DNA of 36,468 nt from an uncultured Bacteroidota bacterium. GTDB taxonomy: Bacteria > Bacteroidota > Bacteroidia > Bacteroidales > P3. Below are positions 23,094 to 33,586 of the stretch, one piece after another. The DNA lies in assembly GCA_902796265.1 (NCBI GenBank), contig CADBOG010000047.1, forward strand, positions 1 through 36,468, given 5' to 3'. Position 1 is the first letter of the stretch, and every line of letters starts with the position of its first letter. The notes beneath the pieces were generated by a model that was given only the letters and a program-made list of their open reading frames with translations, did no database searches and was not told the DNA's origin. The position numbers and the translations under genes are program-made.

Positions 23094-25493
23094 ATGAAAA
23101 AAATCATTTCTGAGAATAAAGGCAATGTATGGTTCTGGCTTTTTGTCGGAATAGCGACGATATTGTTTTTTGCAATGCCGCTGATGAGCCGCTCGGCAGG
23201 AAACAGTGGAGACGAGGATAAATTCCAGATACCACAGGGAAAGTTCGTGATGGATTATTATAGGAGCGACGGAGCAGACAGCACCTGTCTGCAGGACGTT
23301 GTCACCGTGCACGGCAAGACCCAGAGTTGGAACCTTAAATACTATGGTTGCTCTTTTGATGTTGTAACCGAATGGATTAATGAGACTTTTGGTGTCGAAG
23401 ACATAGCCCGTACCCGCCATGCTTGCAATGCCTTCCTGGGTTGGCTTATAGTGCTTTTCGGAGGCCTTATTGCCTATCGTCTGGGTGGTTGGCGCGCTGG
23501 TGTGTTCGCCATGCTGCTCCTGTTCTTCTCGCCCCGACTGTTAGGACATTCATTCAACAATCCCAAAGATATTCCATTGGCTGCAGGCATCACCATGTGC
23601 ATATATTATATGATGATGCTCTTCCGTCAGCTGACACCTACCATCGAATCAGCAACAGAGAAAGGCAAGAAGGCTGTCGCCAAGGTTGTCTATCCTGAGC
23701 AGGCATTCTCAGACAAGTTTACCCGCAATCTCGCCATCTTCTTGATGGTGATAGTTTCACCATTACTCTTTAAGACAGCAGGATTCTTGTTCACCATCTT
23801 GATAGAGATCCTGTTTGTGGTAGTATTGCTTATAAAGAACACACCCAAATTCAACCCATTGACCCTTGCTATGCTGGCTTTATCCTTGGCACTTGCGGTC
23901 AGCAACCGTATCGGTGGACTCATCGTTGTCGGCTATATGGGTTTGTGGGGTTTGCTTTGGCTTATCCGTTATGGCAAGCATGTTGGTGGAGCCACCATCG
24001 CGAAGGCTATTGCCGCAGCCATAGCAGTAAGCCTTACAGGCTTTTTCGCAGGCATCGTCTTATGGCCTTTTGCAATGAAAGACCCTATCGCCAACAGTAT
24101 TGAAAGTTTCAAGCTGATGTCGCAGTTCGATGTTCAGCTGCGCCAACTCTTTGATGGCCAGATGATGATGTCGGGTACTTTGCCTTGGTATTACACGCCC
24201 AAGTTCATGCTGATGACAATACCCCTTGCGGTTATTGTTGGCTGGCTGATATATCCATTTTTCGGTGCTTTCAAGAAAGAACGTCGACTTGAGAGCATCA
24301 TGCTCTATTTCTGTTTCATATTCCCCGTATGCTGGATAGTCATCACTGGCGCCAATGTCTATGGTGGCTGGCGTCATTCACTCTTCACCTATCCTCCCAT
24401 GGCAATTGCTGCCGGACTTGGTTTCGATGCATTTGCGGTATGGCTGTCAGAGAAGAGCAAGAAACGTTGGCTTGAGGCAGTAGGAGTGGCTTTGCCGCTG
24501 CTGCTCATGTTGCCTCCAGCTCTGCATACAGTAAGGAATCACCCATACGAGTATGTCTATTTCAATGAGTTGAGTGGAGGAGTCAAGAAGGCATTCGGTC
24601 ACTATGAGCTTGACTATTATTACCACTCAATGCGAGAGGCAACAGAGTGGGTTATGGCAAATGCTGAACCGCGACCCGATGGCGAGAAGACCGTTATAGG
24701 TTCGTGGCATATTGAGTCGACCAAGTATTTCCTGCATGGCGACACAAACAAGTTCCATGTCCGTTTCATCCGCTGGGCTCAACGTTATGAATACGATTGG
24801 GACTATCTGGTATTTCCCCTCACGGGCATCAGTGGCGAGTACCTGCTAAGTCCACAATTCCCACCTAAAGATTGTGTACACACAATCGATGTTGATGGAA
24901 AGCCTATAGCGTTGATTCTTAAAAGACAGACGAAGGACGACTATGAGGCGTTTCAGCAAATGAACAAAGGCAATATTGACACCGCCATTGTGCTGTCTAA
25001 GAGAGTTTTGGAGATAAATCCTTATAATGGTACCGCTCTTTCGAATCTTGCCAATATCAGTTTCCAGACGCATCAATATGACGATGCAATTGGCTATTGC
25101 GACAAGATTTTGGAGGTCGATCCCAGCGATCCCTCGGCAAAGCAGATTAAGGTGTATTCATGTCTGAATGGCGGACGCCAACAAGAGGCTGCTGCTTTGC
25201 TCGACCAGATGAAGTCAGAAGGCAGGTATGCCTTCCCGTTCACCATCTCGGCAAGACTGTTTGCCGGGCAGGGCGATTTGTCGTCGGCAATGGCAGAAAT
25301 CAATAGGATGCTATCACTTGGATTGATGGACCAGGAGGCGTTGCAGCTCTATGTTCAGTTGAGTGCTGCTAATGGTATCGACCAGAATACGGCAACATAC
25401 AGTTTCTATAATTCGTATGCCAACGGCTTGGAGAAAAATGGTGACAAGAGAGCTGCTGAGAACCTAAGAAAACAGATGAGAGGAGAAAAATAA
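23094..25493 (+). CDS. GT39/ArnT-like membrane glycosyltransferase with C-terminal TPR domain
   Basis: This is a 799-residue protein. A first helix (about 13-31) is followed by a periplasmic loop with GDE (39-41), the acidic motif expected of GT-C enzymes of the PMT/ArnT group. About ten more helices lie between 113 and 490, including the segment LFFSPRLLGHSFNNPKDIPLA. Residues about 490-620 form a periplasmic domain. Residues about 623-770 are TPR repeats (GNIDTAIVLSKRVLEINPYNGTALSNLANI and similar). It should move a sugar from a polyprenyl-phosphate carrier to a periplasmic acceptor, which is unknown. It sits between the GT2 gene and the acyltransferase gene, with one base between its stop codon and the next start. 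Confidence 0.87.
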   Translation: MKKIISENKGNVWFWLFVGIATILFFAMPLMSRSAGNSGDEDKFQIPQGKFVMDYYRSDGADSTCLQDVVTVHGKTQSWNLKYYGCSFDVVTEWINETFGVEDIARTRHACNAFLGWLIVLFGGLIAYRLGGWRAGVFAMLLLFFSPRLLGHSFNNPKDIPLAAGITMCIYYMMMLFRQLTPTIESATEKGKKAVAKVVYPEQAFSDKFTRNLAIFLMVIVSPLLFKTAGFLFTILIEILFVVVLLIKNTPKFNPLTLAMLALSLALAVSNRIGGLIVVGYMGLWGLLWLIRYGKHVGGATIAKAIAAAIAVSLTGFFAGIVLWPFAMKDPIANSIESFKLMSQFDVQLRQLFDGQMMMSGTLPWYYTPKFMLMTIPLAVIVGWLIYPFFGAFKKERRLESIMLYFCFIFPVCWIVITGANVYGGWRHSLFTYPPMAIAAGLGFDAFAVWLSEKSKKRWLEAVGVALPLLLMLPPALHTVRNHPYEYVYFNELSGGVKKAFGHYELDYYYHSMREATEWVMANAEPRPDGEKTVIGSWHIESTKYFLHGDTNKFHVRFIRWAQRYEYDWDYLVFPLTGISGEYLLSPQFPPKDCVHTIDVDGKPIALILKRQTKDDYEAFQQMNKGNIDTAIVLSKRVLEINPYNGTALSNLANISFQTHQYDDAIGYCDKILEVDPSDPSAKQIKVYSCLNGGRQQEAAALLDQMKSEGRYAFPFTISARLFAGQGDLSSAMAEINRMLSLGLMDQEALQLYVQLSAANGIDQNTATYSFYNSYANGLEKNGDKRAAENLRKQMRGEK

Positions 25494-25494
25494 G

Positions 25495-26085
25495 ATGAAA
25501 CGACTTTGGGTGTCAATAGTTAGGCTTTTCGGTTGGAAATTCGACCCACCTAGTGAGGAGACTTTAAGCCGCTCCCACCACTGTGTTTTTATTGAGGCTC
25601 CTCATACCAGCATCTATGATTTCCTGTTGGGAGCCGCATGTGTATGGCATTTAGGGTTAAATGGGCGTTTTTTCATCAAGAAAGAGTTCTTTGTATTCCC
25701 CATTCGCCGTTTTCTTAAGCGCTGCGGTGCATTGCCAATTGACAGAGGGAACCGCTCAAACCATATTGTCGACAGTGCTGTGAAGGCTTTGAAGGAGAAT
25801 AAAGACATAACCATAATCATCACTCCGGAGGGAACCCGAAAACCGGTACGTCGCTTCAAACGTGGTTTTTATGAGATAGCATCACAGGCAGGAGTGCCGA
25901 TAGCGGTGACATATATCAACTACAAAACACGTCACATGGGTATAGGTCCTTTTATAGAACCTTCGGGCGATTTTGATGCCGATATGCGCTACATTCTTGA
26001 TTTCTATACCGATGTGGCACCACGAAACGCACAAGGTTGGAATATCAAAGCACTAAAAGAGACATATCAGAAAAATAATCTCTAA
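25495..26085 (+). CDS. PlsC-like acyltransferase
   Basis: This is a 196-residue protein of the 1-acyl-glycerol-3-phosphate acyltransferase superfamily. Motif I is HTSIYD (His37 and Asp42, HX4D). Motif II is GALPIDRGNR. Motif III is TPEGTRKP, followed by FKRGFYEIA and VPIAVTYINYK. It is shorter than PlsC (about 240) and lacks a clear N-terminal membrane helix, placing it among the small PlsC-like proteins whose acceptor may be a lipid other than lysophosphatidate. The start codon lies one base after the GT39 gene stop codon, so the two are translationally coupled. Confidence 0.9.
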   Translation: MKRLWVSIVRLFGWKFDPPSEETLSRSHHCVFIEAPHTSIYDFLLGAACVWHLGLNGRFFIKKEFFVFPIRRFLKRCGALPIDRGNRSNHIVDSAVKALKENKDITIIITPEGTRKPVRRFKRGFYEIASQAGVPIAVTYINYKTRHMGIGPFIEPSGDFDADMRYILDFYTDVAPRNAQGWNIKALKETYQKNNL

Positions 26086-26130
26086 AAAACTTAGCAAATA
26101 ATACACTTAAAACCTTTTAATCCCCTATAT

Positions 26131-29100
26131 ATGAATAATGTTCGTCGAATCTATGTTGAGAAAAAGCCTGAGTACAGCATCAAGGCAAAAGAACTTCATG
26201 AGGAGTTGCTTAACTATCTCAATATTAAGGTAGAGAATGTTCGCGTACTGATACGCTACGATATTGAAAATCTTTCAGAAGAGACCTATCGGAAGGCACT
26301 TGTGACAGTCTTTTCCGAACCACCTGTCGACAATGTCTACGAGGAAAAATTTCCATGTCAAGAGAATGATTTTGTTTTCTCGGTGGAGTACTTACCGGGT
26401 CAGTTTGACCAAAGAGCAGATTCGGCTGAGCAATGCTGCTGCCTGATGCGTGCCGACGAGAGTCCCATTATCAAGAGTGCTACCACTTATGTCATCAGTG
26501 GACAACTGTCGGAGACCCAGAAAGCAGCCATCCAGAAACATTGCATCAATCCTGTCGACAGCCGTGCCACTGATGAGGTAAAACCAGAAACTCTTGTTGA
26601 CCATTTTGATGAGCCAGCCGACGTCATAGTGTTTGAGGGATTCAAAGATATGGGAGAGAGCGATTTGAAGGAACTATATGGCTCGCTGGGATTGGCTATG
26701 ACCTTTGCAGATTTCCTTCATATTCAGCGATATTTCAAAGACGAGGAGCATCGCGACCCGACCATGACGGAGATTCGCGTTCTTGACACCTACTGGAGTG
26801 ACCACTGCCGTCACACCACCTTCGCCACCGAGCTGAAGGATGTCCAGTTCGACGATGGCTACTATCGTCCACTGATAGAAGGTGCATTCCAGCAATACCT
26901 TACCGACCATAAGGAGCAGTATGTGGGACGTACAGATAAATATGTCTGTCTTATGGATATCGGAACATTGGCAGCCAAGCGACTGAAGAAAGCAGGCATT
27001 CTTGACGACCAGGAGCCTAGCGATGAGATTAATGCTTGTTCTATCGTTGTTCCTGTTGAAGTTGACGGCAACAAGGAGGAATGGCTCATCAACTTTAAGA
27101 ACGAGACTCACAACCACCCGACAGAGATTGAACCTTTTGGTGGTGCTGCTACCTGTCTTGGCGGTTGCATCCGCGACCCACTTTCGGGACGTACCTACGT
27201 CTATCAGGCAATGCGTGTCACAGGTGCTGCCGACCCAACAAAGCCTCTCAACGAGACTCTGCCTGGCAAGCTGCCACAACGCAAGATTGTCACCACGGCT
27301 GCTCACGGCTACAGCTCTTATGGCAACCAGATAGGACTTGCCACTGGTCTTGTCAATGAGATATACCATCCCAACTATGTCGCCAAGCGCATGGAGATTG
27401 GTGCAGTCATAGCTGCTGCTCCACGCCGTGCTGTGAAGCGTCTCACTTCAGACCCTGGTGACATCATCATCCTTTTAGGAGGACGCACAGGACGTGATGG
27501 TATCGGAGGTGCTACGGGAGCATCGAAGAGCCATACTACCAAGAGCCTCACCACCTGCGGTGCAGAGGTGCAGAAGGGTAATGCCCCCACCGAACGCAAG
27601 ATTCAGCGTCTTTTCCGTCGCGAGGAGGTCTCTTCGTTAATTAAGAAGTGCAACGATTTCGGTGCTGGTGGCGTAAGTGTTGCCATCGGTGAGTTGGCTG
27701 ACGGACTTCAGATAAACCTCGACAAGGTCCCGAAGAAATATGCTGGACTTGATGGTACCGAGCTGGCTATCAGCGAGAGTCAGGAGCGTATGGCTGTTGT
27801 TGTCGCCAAAGAGGATGTGGACAAGATGCTTCAATATGCCGACGAGGAGAACCTTGAGGCAACCGTTGTTGCCACTGTTACTGCCGATCCTCGCATGGTT
27901 ATCAGCTGGAGAGGGAAGGAGATAGTTAACCTTAGCCGCCGCTTTATCGACACCAATGGTGCCCATCAGGAGACTACAGTCAGCGTAAGTATGCCGACTA
28001 AGGGTGGACAGAATGCCACTAATACTACCAATAATATCAAGGAACTATGGCTTAAGACACTTGCCGACCTCAATGTATGTTCACAGAGAGGTCTTGTTGA
28101 GATGTTTGATAGCTCTATAGGTGCAGGCAGTGTCCTGATGCCTTTTGGAGGCCTTTACCATCTCACCCCATCACAGGTTATGGCTGCAACATTGCCTTTG
28201 CTTGACGGCAAATGCGACCTCGTGACCTTGATGTCGTATGGTCTCGACCCATATCTGATGTCTTGGAGCCCATTCCATGGCGCCGCTTGGAATGTCGTCA
28301 ACAGCGTAGCGAAGATCGCCGCTGCCGGTGGTGATGCCAGCCGTGTGCGTCTCACTTTCCAGGAGTATTTCAAAAAGCTTGGCAACGATCCTTACCGTTG
28401 GGGTGAACCATTCTCAGCACTTTTGGGTGCCTACAACGCCCAGATGGGTCTTAAGCTGCCCGCTATTGGTGGCAAAGACTCTATGAGTGGCACATTCAAC
28501 GATATAGATGTTCCTCCAACGCTCTGCTCGTTTGCAGTGGGTATGACCGATGTGCACCATACAGTTACACCCGAGCTGAAGAGCCATGGTGGCCGACTTT
28601 TGCTGCTCGATGTCAAGAAAAATGATTATGATATGCCCGATTATGGTGATGTCTTGTCGCAGTATGAGGCATTGCGAAAAGCTATCCACGACGGTAAGGT
28701 GCTCAGCACATACGTGGTCGGATTTGGAGGCTTGATAGAGGCTGTCAGCAAGATGGCTTTCGGCAACAAGAAGGGCGTCAAGTTGAATGGAGAATTCAAA
28801 ACTGACAGCGGAGCATTGACTGCACGCAATTATGGCAATATCGTTATTGAGGTTGAGTCCAATATCACGGCAGAACAGATGCCGTTCCGTTGCAAAGAGA
28901 TAGGTAGTGTTATCGATGAACCCGCTTTCTATGTTGGCGATGAGTGCATAGGACTCGAAGAAGCGCTTGCAGCATGGCAGCAGACTCTCGAAGGAGTATT
29001 CCCGACAAAGACGAAGATTGTCCCTGAGAAGATAGAGAACACAGAGCCTAAGGAATATAAAGATGTATATGTCTGCAAGCATAAGGTGGCCAAGCCGCAT

Positions 29101-29889
29101 GTGTTCATTCCTGCTTTCCCAGGTACAAACTGCGAATACGATAGTGCTCGCGCCTTTAACCGTGCTGGTGCTGAGAGCGAGATAATTGTTTTCCGTAACC
29201 AAAACGGCCAGCAGATACGCGAAAGTGTAGATGCATACGTCAAGGCCATCAATAACAGTCAGATAGTGATGATTCCTGGTGGTTTCTCGGCAGGTGATGA
29301 GCCTGAGGGCAGTGCCAAGTTTATTACCAGTGTTTTCCGCAATCCGAAGATTGCAGAAGCCGTTATGGAGCTCCTCAACAAGCGTGATGGTTTGATGCTG
29401 GGCATCTGCAATGGATTCCAGGCTCTTGTGAAACTGGGTCTTGTTCCTTACGGGGAGATATGTCCACAGGCCGAGGATGCACCTACGCTGACGTTCAACA
29501 CTATTGGTCGCCATCAGAGCAAGATTGCATATACTCGAGTGTCGAGCAACATGAGTCCATGGTTGCGTAAGGCAGAATTGGGTGGTGTATACGCTATCCC
29601 CATTTCACATGGTGAGGGACGTTTTGTGGCTCCTAAGCAGTGGATTGACAAGCTCTTTGCCAAAGGACAGGTTGCCACCCAATATTGTACTATCGATGGC
29701 ATTCCAACGATGGATGAAGAGTACAATATGAATGGCAGCTATATGGCTATAGAAGGCATAACAAGCCCCGATGGCCGTGTGTTTGGCAAGATGGGTCATA
29801 GTGAGCGTCGCACCATTCATAGCGCACAGAATATTAACTTCCGCGACAATCAGATGATTTTCGAGAGCGGCGTGGAGTATTTTGGATAA
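26131..29889 (+). CDS. purL: Phosphoribosylformylglycinamidine synthase, large single-chain form
   Basis: This is a 1252-residue FGAM synthase, step four of purine synthesis: FGAR + ATP + glutamine to FGAM. It has an N-terminal PurS-like region, a linker domain (LDTYWSDHCRHTTF near 212-225), two AIRS-like halves (NETHNHPTEIEPFGGAATCLGG; GRTGRDGIGGATGAS; GGKDSMSGTF) and a C-terminal glutaminase. The glutaminase triad is visible: Cys1093 in LGICNGFQ, and His1160 and Glu1162 in SHGEGRF. The rsmG start codon lies one base beyond the stop codon. Long open frames on the other strand are shadows. Confidence 0.98.
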   Translation: MNNVRRIYVEKKPEYSIKAKELHEELLNYLNIKVENVRVLIRYDIENLSEETYRKALVTVFSEPPVDNVYEEKFPCQENDFVFSVEYLPGQFDQRADSAEQCCCLMRADESPIIKSATTYVISGQLSETQKAAIQKHCINPVDSRATDEVKPETLVDHFDEPADVIVFEGFKDMGESDLKELYGSLGLAMTFADFLHIQRYFKDEEHRDPTMTEIRVLDTYWSDHCRHTTFATELKDVQFDDGYYRPLIEGAFQQYLTDHKEQYVGRTDKYVCLMDIGTLAAKRLKKAGILDDQEPSDEINACSIVVPVEVDGNKEEWLINFKNETHNHPTEIEPFGGAATCLGGCIRDPLSGRTYVYQAMRVTGAADPTKPLNETLPGKLPQRKIVTTAAHGYSSYGNQIGLATGLVNEIYHPNYVAKRMEIGAVIAAAPRRAVKRLTSDPGDIIILLGGRTGRDGIGGATGASKSHTTKSLTTCGAEVQKGNAPTERKIQRLFRREEVSSLIKKCNDFGAGGVSVAIGELADGLQINLDKVPKKYAGLDGTELAISESQERMAVVVAKEDVDKMLQYADEENLEATVVATVTADPRMVISWRGKEIVNLSRRFIDTNGAHQETTVSVSMPTKGGQNATNTTNNIKELWLKTLADLNVCSQRGLVEMFDSSIGAGSVLMPFGGLYHLTPSQVMAATLPLLDGKCDLVTLMSYGLDPYLMSWSPFHGAAWNVVNSVAKIAAAGGDASRVRLTFQEYFKKLGNDPYRWGEPFSALLGAYNAQMGLKLPAIGGKDSMSGTFNDIDVPPTLCSFAVGMTDVHHTVTPELKSHGGRLLLLDVKKNDYDMPDYGDVLSQYEALRKAIHDGKVLSTYVVGFGGLIEAVSKMAFGNKKGVKLNGEFKTDSGALTARNYGNIVIEVESNITAEQMPFRCKEIGSVIDEPAFYVGDECIGLEEALAAWQQTLEGVFPTKTKIVPEKIENTEPKEYKDVYVCKHKVAKPHVFIPAFPGTNCEYDSARAFNRAGAESEIIVFRNQNGQQIRESVDAYVKAINNSQIVMIPGGFSAGDEPEGSAKFITSVFRNPKIAEAVMELLNKRDGLMLGICNGFQALVKLGLVPYGEICPQAEDAPTLTFNTIGRHQSKIAYTRVSSNMSPWLRKAELGGVYAIPISHGEGRFVAPKQWIDKLFAKGQVATQYCTIDGIPTMDEEYNMNGSYMAIEGITSPDGRVFGKMGHSERRTIHSAQNINFRDNQMIFESGVEYFG

Positions 29890-29890
29890 T

Positions 29891-30514
29891 ATGGATATAA
29901 TTCTGAAATATTTCCCGAATCTTACAGAGCGGCAAAAGGAACAATTTGCCGCTCTGCCGGATTTGTATGGTGACTGGAACTCAAAGATTAATGTCATCTC
30001 ACGTAAGGATATGGACAACTTCATGGAACACCATGTGCTCCATTCGTTGGCTATTGCCAAGGTCTTGCAGTTCAAGACGATGGCAGAGGTGATGGATCTC
30101 GGTACAGGAGGGGGCTTCCCTGGCATACCGCTGGCTATCATGTTTCCTGATGCCAACTTTTATCTGGTTGACTCGATAGGCAAGAAGATAAAGGTTGTTC
30201 AGAGTGTTGCAGAGTCGTTACAGCTTAAGAATGTTAAGGCAGAACAGATTCGTGCCGAGCAGGTTGATAGGGACTTTGATTTCATTGTCTCGCGTGCCGT
30301 CACCGATTTGTCACAGTTCGTGGGATGGGTGAGAGGTAAGCTGTCAGATATCCACTACCATAAGTTGCGCAATGGAATCATCTATCTGAAAGGAGGTGAT
30401 TTGACAGAAGAGATAGCACCATTCAAGAAGAAGGTACATCTATATGACATCAGTGACTTTTTCGAAGAGGAATATTTTGAGACGAAAAAGGTGATTTATA
30501 TGCCTATGAAATAG
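29891..30514 (+). CDS. rsmG: 16S rRNA (guanine(527)-N7)-methyltransferase RsmG
   Basis: This is a 207-residue SAM-dependent enzyme that methylates G527 in the decoding region of 16S rRNA. The N-terminal block is YGDWNSKINVISRKD, the SAM motif is DLGTGGGFPGIPLAI, followed by LVDSIGKKIKVV and FDFIVSRAVTDL. A TTG at 29882 would extend it by three residues into purL; I prefer the ATG at 29891, one base after the purL stop codon. Loss of RsmG is known in other bacteria to give low-level streptomycin resistance. Confidence 0.96.
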   Translation: MDIILKYFPNLTERQKEQFAALPDLYGDWNSKINVISRKDMDNFMEHHVLHSLAIAKVLQFKTMAEVMDLGTGGGFPGIPLAIMFPDANFYLVDSIGKKIKVVQSVAESLQLKNVKAEQIRAEQVDRDFDFIVSRAVTDLSQFVGWVRGKLSDIHYHKLRNGIIYLKGGDLTEEIAPFKKKVHLYDISDFFEEEYFETKKVIYMPMK

Positions 30515-30564
30515 TTGACAATGGCATAAGAATAGTAATGAGGAATAATTAATGCATAATAAAA

Positions 30565-33500
30565 ATGAATAAAATTGTAATTCTTTTTGTTACACTTCTG
30601 GTTCCGGTAATGGCTGCAATGGCTCAGGCAGACCAGAAACTGATAGATAAAGCCAATAAAGGTGATGTCAAATCTATGGTGCTGTTGGCGCGATGCTATG
30701 AGAATGGTGCTGGAGTGCAGCAGGATTCGACAAAGGCGCTACAACTATTTAAGGCCGCATCAGAAAAGGGGAGTGCCGAAGCAAGCGCCTATCTCTCGGG
30801 TTATTATCTGCGAGGAACCTCGTTGCCCAAGGATACTGCTCGTTATCTTGCTATCCGTCAGGAGCTGGCTGCTAAGGGAGAACCGCGTGGTATGGCAGCT
30901 TTAGCAATTGCATTATTGCATGGTACAGGCATTAAACCGGACACCGTTGAGGCGTTGCGTCTCATCGAATTGGCTGCCAAAAAGAATGATGAATGGGCTT
31001 TGGGTGATTTGGCTGACTTCTACTACTATGGAATCCTTGGCTATAAGGTTGACCAAAAACGTGCTATAGATTTGTGGAAAAAGGCTGCGAAACAGAATAG
31101 CTGGTTTGCAATGATGCGATTGGGAGACCACTATGCTTCTGTTGGCGAATATGACAAAGCTTGGAAATATATCAACGAAGGTATGCGATGGAATTATCCA
31201 GGTTGTATTAGTTCTGCTATTGATATGTACTTTATGGGTATGGGTGTTGCTGAAGATGAGGAAAAGGCACAGAAAATGGCTGTCGATCTTTGCCAAAAGA
31301 TGCCCAATGTTGAATATCCCTACTACGTGGCAGGCAGGGTATTCATGATACCAGACAATAAAGCTTTACGCGACAGCATACGCGCAATGGATTACTGGCG
31401 TAAGGGCGATGCTCTTGGAAGTCAGATTTGCCGTCAAGTGATTGCTCGCATGATGATTCATTCTGGTCAGTATGCAGAGGCCAAATATTATTTGGAACGT
31501 ATGCTTAATAAAGAAGGAGACGATTACTTGAAAGGTGATGCTTGTCTGGATTTGTCTCAGATGTACTATATGGGATGGGGTGTCGAAGAAAATAAGGTAA
31601 AGGCGATGGATTATCTGTATCGTGGTGCAGACGAATATGGTAGCAGTCAGTGTGCAAGAACAGCAGCATCTTTTCATTCTATGGAGAATGGAGACAGGCG
31701 TACTGCCGAACACTATTACCGTCGTGCTATCGAATTGGGCGATAATGATGCTTATATAGAATTAGCCGAACTATATGCCAATGATGGTAATATAGACGGT
31801 GTGATTGGATGCTACAATGAAATGATTGAGAAAGGGAATGTCGACGGTTATTATTATCTTACATTACTCTATGCAAATCTGAACAACGATGAGAAGACAA
31901 TGGAGTACTTAGATAAGGGTGTCAAGAACAAGAGTTCACTTTGCTTGACAATGAAGGGCCGTGTTTACGAGGATGGGTATGATGGTAAAGATCCTGATTA
32001 CAAGAAGGCAGCGAAATATTACGAGCAGGGTGGCACAGGTTTGGCATACTACCGCTTGGGTCTACTCTATATCAATGGCAAGTTGGGTAAAGGTAGTGAT
32101 GACGATATGAAGAAGGCAGTGGAATACCTGAAGAAGTCGGCCGACATGAACTACATTGATGCAATTCAGGCACTTGGCTATTGCTACGAGACAGGTACTG
32201 CTGTCGAGGAAAGAGATTATGGTAAAGCCCTTGAGTATTATAAACTCTTGGCCGACAATGATGTGGCACAGGGTATCTTCAAGGTTGGCAATTACTATGA
32301 GTCAGGTCTTGGAGGACTTGAGGCCGACTCTATGGCAGCCATTGCATATTATCGTCGTGCTGCCGATATGGGTCATGGTGAGGCGTTGTGCTATCTTGGC
32401 GATTTCCATCGTATTGGCCAATATTTACCTCTTGATAAGAAGAAAGCATTCGAATACTATCTTGCTGCCGACTCGACAGGAGAGGAGATAGGCACATATT
32501 ATGTGGGTCGCTCCTATCTTGAGGGCTGCGGTGTCGACATTGATACAGCCAAGGCAATACCTTATCTTAAATCTGCAGCAGCTCAGGGTGTAGGAAGGGC
32601 TGCATTCTTGATTGCCGATTTCTACAACTATAGTAAGGGAGGCCTGTCAGGCAATGGTGACTCTGCTGTATATTATTATTGGAAGGCGCACAACAATGGC
32701 AGTGCCGATGCAAGTCTTTTCATAGGTCGCAGCTATGTGGGAGAACAACAATATGCTGAGGCTGCCGAATATTTCTCCATAGCGGCTAGTAGGGGCAGTT
32801 ATGATGGTGCGGTAGCTTATGCTGTCTTGCAGCAGAAAGGATTGGGCGTTAAGGAAGACCCAGCGGCTGCATATCGCTTGTTTGAGCTTGTGGCTTCTCG
32901 TTCTGACAATAGTGCTGCATACTACCAGATGGGTCTGGCTCGCATGAATGGTCTTGGATGTGCCCAGAATGAGCAGTTGGGTAAACGTTATCTCGACACA
33001 GCAGCAGCTTTGGGCAATCTTCCTGCAATGAACGATCTTTCGATTTGCTATATGAACGGATATGGCTGCATGCCCGATACGGCAGAGGCCATTAAGGTGT
33101 TAAGAAGGGCAGTAGAGGCTGGCTCATACGATGCATGCAACCGTCTGGGTAATCTCTACGAGGCTCGTGAGGAGTTCGACAGTGCTGTCCATTATTTCCA
33201 GCTTGCTGTCGACCGTGGAAGCTTTGAGGGTATGTGCAATCTCGGATATATGTACCAGTCGGGACGTGGAGTCATCTTGAGCCACAAGAAAGCCTTCGAT
33301 TTGTATAGTCGTGCAGCTGAGAATGGTTATGGCAGAGGCTTCTTGATGATTGCCTTATGCTATATCCAGGGTATCAATGTCGAGGAGGATGCGGTGACAG
33401 CATTGGGATGGTTCATAAAAGCAGCAGAAGCCGGCAATGTGCTAGGAATGTACTATTCGGCAATGATGCTCGAAGAGGGAGAAGATGGCGTTGAGCGCAA

Positions 33501-33582
33501 TCTGAAGAAAGCCAAGTATTGGTACCAGCAGGCAGCAGCACGAGGCTATGAACCTGCTATTAAGGCTCTGGAGCGAATGTAA
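30565..33582 (+). CDS. Giant secreted Sel1-repeat protein
   Basis: This is a 1005-residue protein with a Sec signal peptide (1-21, cut after AMA). The rest is a continuous array of roughly 26 Sel1-like repeats of about 36 residues, with the typical pattern A-x-x-x-G-x-x-x-A-x-x-x-L-G-x-x-Y-x-x-G and Asp/Gly linkers (for example YMNGYGCMPDTAEAIKVLRRA). Sel1 arrays form a right-handed solenoid and act as protein-binding scaffolds, in the periplasm or at the surface. No catalytic domain or sorting domain is visible, so it probably stays periplasmic. The last codon is only four bases from the convergent mannosidase gene. Confidence 0.92.
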   Translation: MNKIVILFVTLLVPVMAAMAQADQKLIDKANKGDVKSMVLLARCYENGAGVQQDSTKALQLFKAASEKGSAEASAYLSGYYLRGTSLPKDTARYLAIRQELAAKGEPRGMAALAIALLHGTGIKPDTVEALRLIELAAKKNDEWALGDLADFYYYGILGYKVDQKRAIDLWKKAAKQNSWFAMMRLGDHYASVGEYDKAWKYINEGMRWNYPGCISSAIDMYFMGMGVAEDEEKAQKMAVDLCQKMPNVEYPYYVAGRVFMIPDNKALRDSIRAMDYWRKGDALGSQICRQVIARMMIHSGQYAEAKYYLERMLNKEGDDYLKGDACLDLSQMYYMGWGVEENKVKAMDYLYRGADEYGSSQCARTAASFHSMENGDRRTAEHYYRRAIELGDNDAYIELAELYANDGNIDGVIGCYNEMIEKGNVDGYYYLTLLYANLNNDEKTMEYLDKGVKNKSSLCLTMKGRVYEDGYDGKDPDYKKAAKYYEQGGTGLAYYRLGLLYINGKLGKGSDDDMKKAVEYLKKSADMNYIDAIQALGYCYETGTAVEERDYGKALEYYKLLADNDVAQGIFKVGNYYESGLGGLEADSMAAIAYYRRAADMGHGEALCYLGDFHRIGQYLPLDKKKAFEYYLAADSTGEEIGTYYVGRSYLEGCGVDIDTAKAIPYLKSAAAQGVGRAAFLIADFYNYSKGGLSGNGDSAVYYYWKAHNNGSADASLFIGRSYVGEQQYAEAAEYFSIAASRGSYDGAVAYAVLQQKGLGVKEDPAAAYRLFELVASRSDNSAAYYQMGLARMNGLGCAQNEQLGKRYLDTAAALGNLPAMNDLSICYMNGYGCMPDTAEAIKVLRRAVEAGSYDACNRLGNLYEAREEFDSAVHYFQLAVDRGSFEGMCNLGYMYQSGRGVILSHKKAFDLYSRAAENGYGRGFLMIALCYIQGINVEEDAVTALGWFIKAAEAGNVLGMYYSAMMLEEGEDGVERNLKKAKYWYQQAAARGYEPAIKALERM

Positions 33583-33586
33583 TTAT

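Noticed and set aside
28414..29514. 366-residue open frame on the minus strand opposite purL
   Set aside because: It is a shadow of purL, whose motifs are complete on the plus strand.
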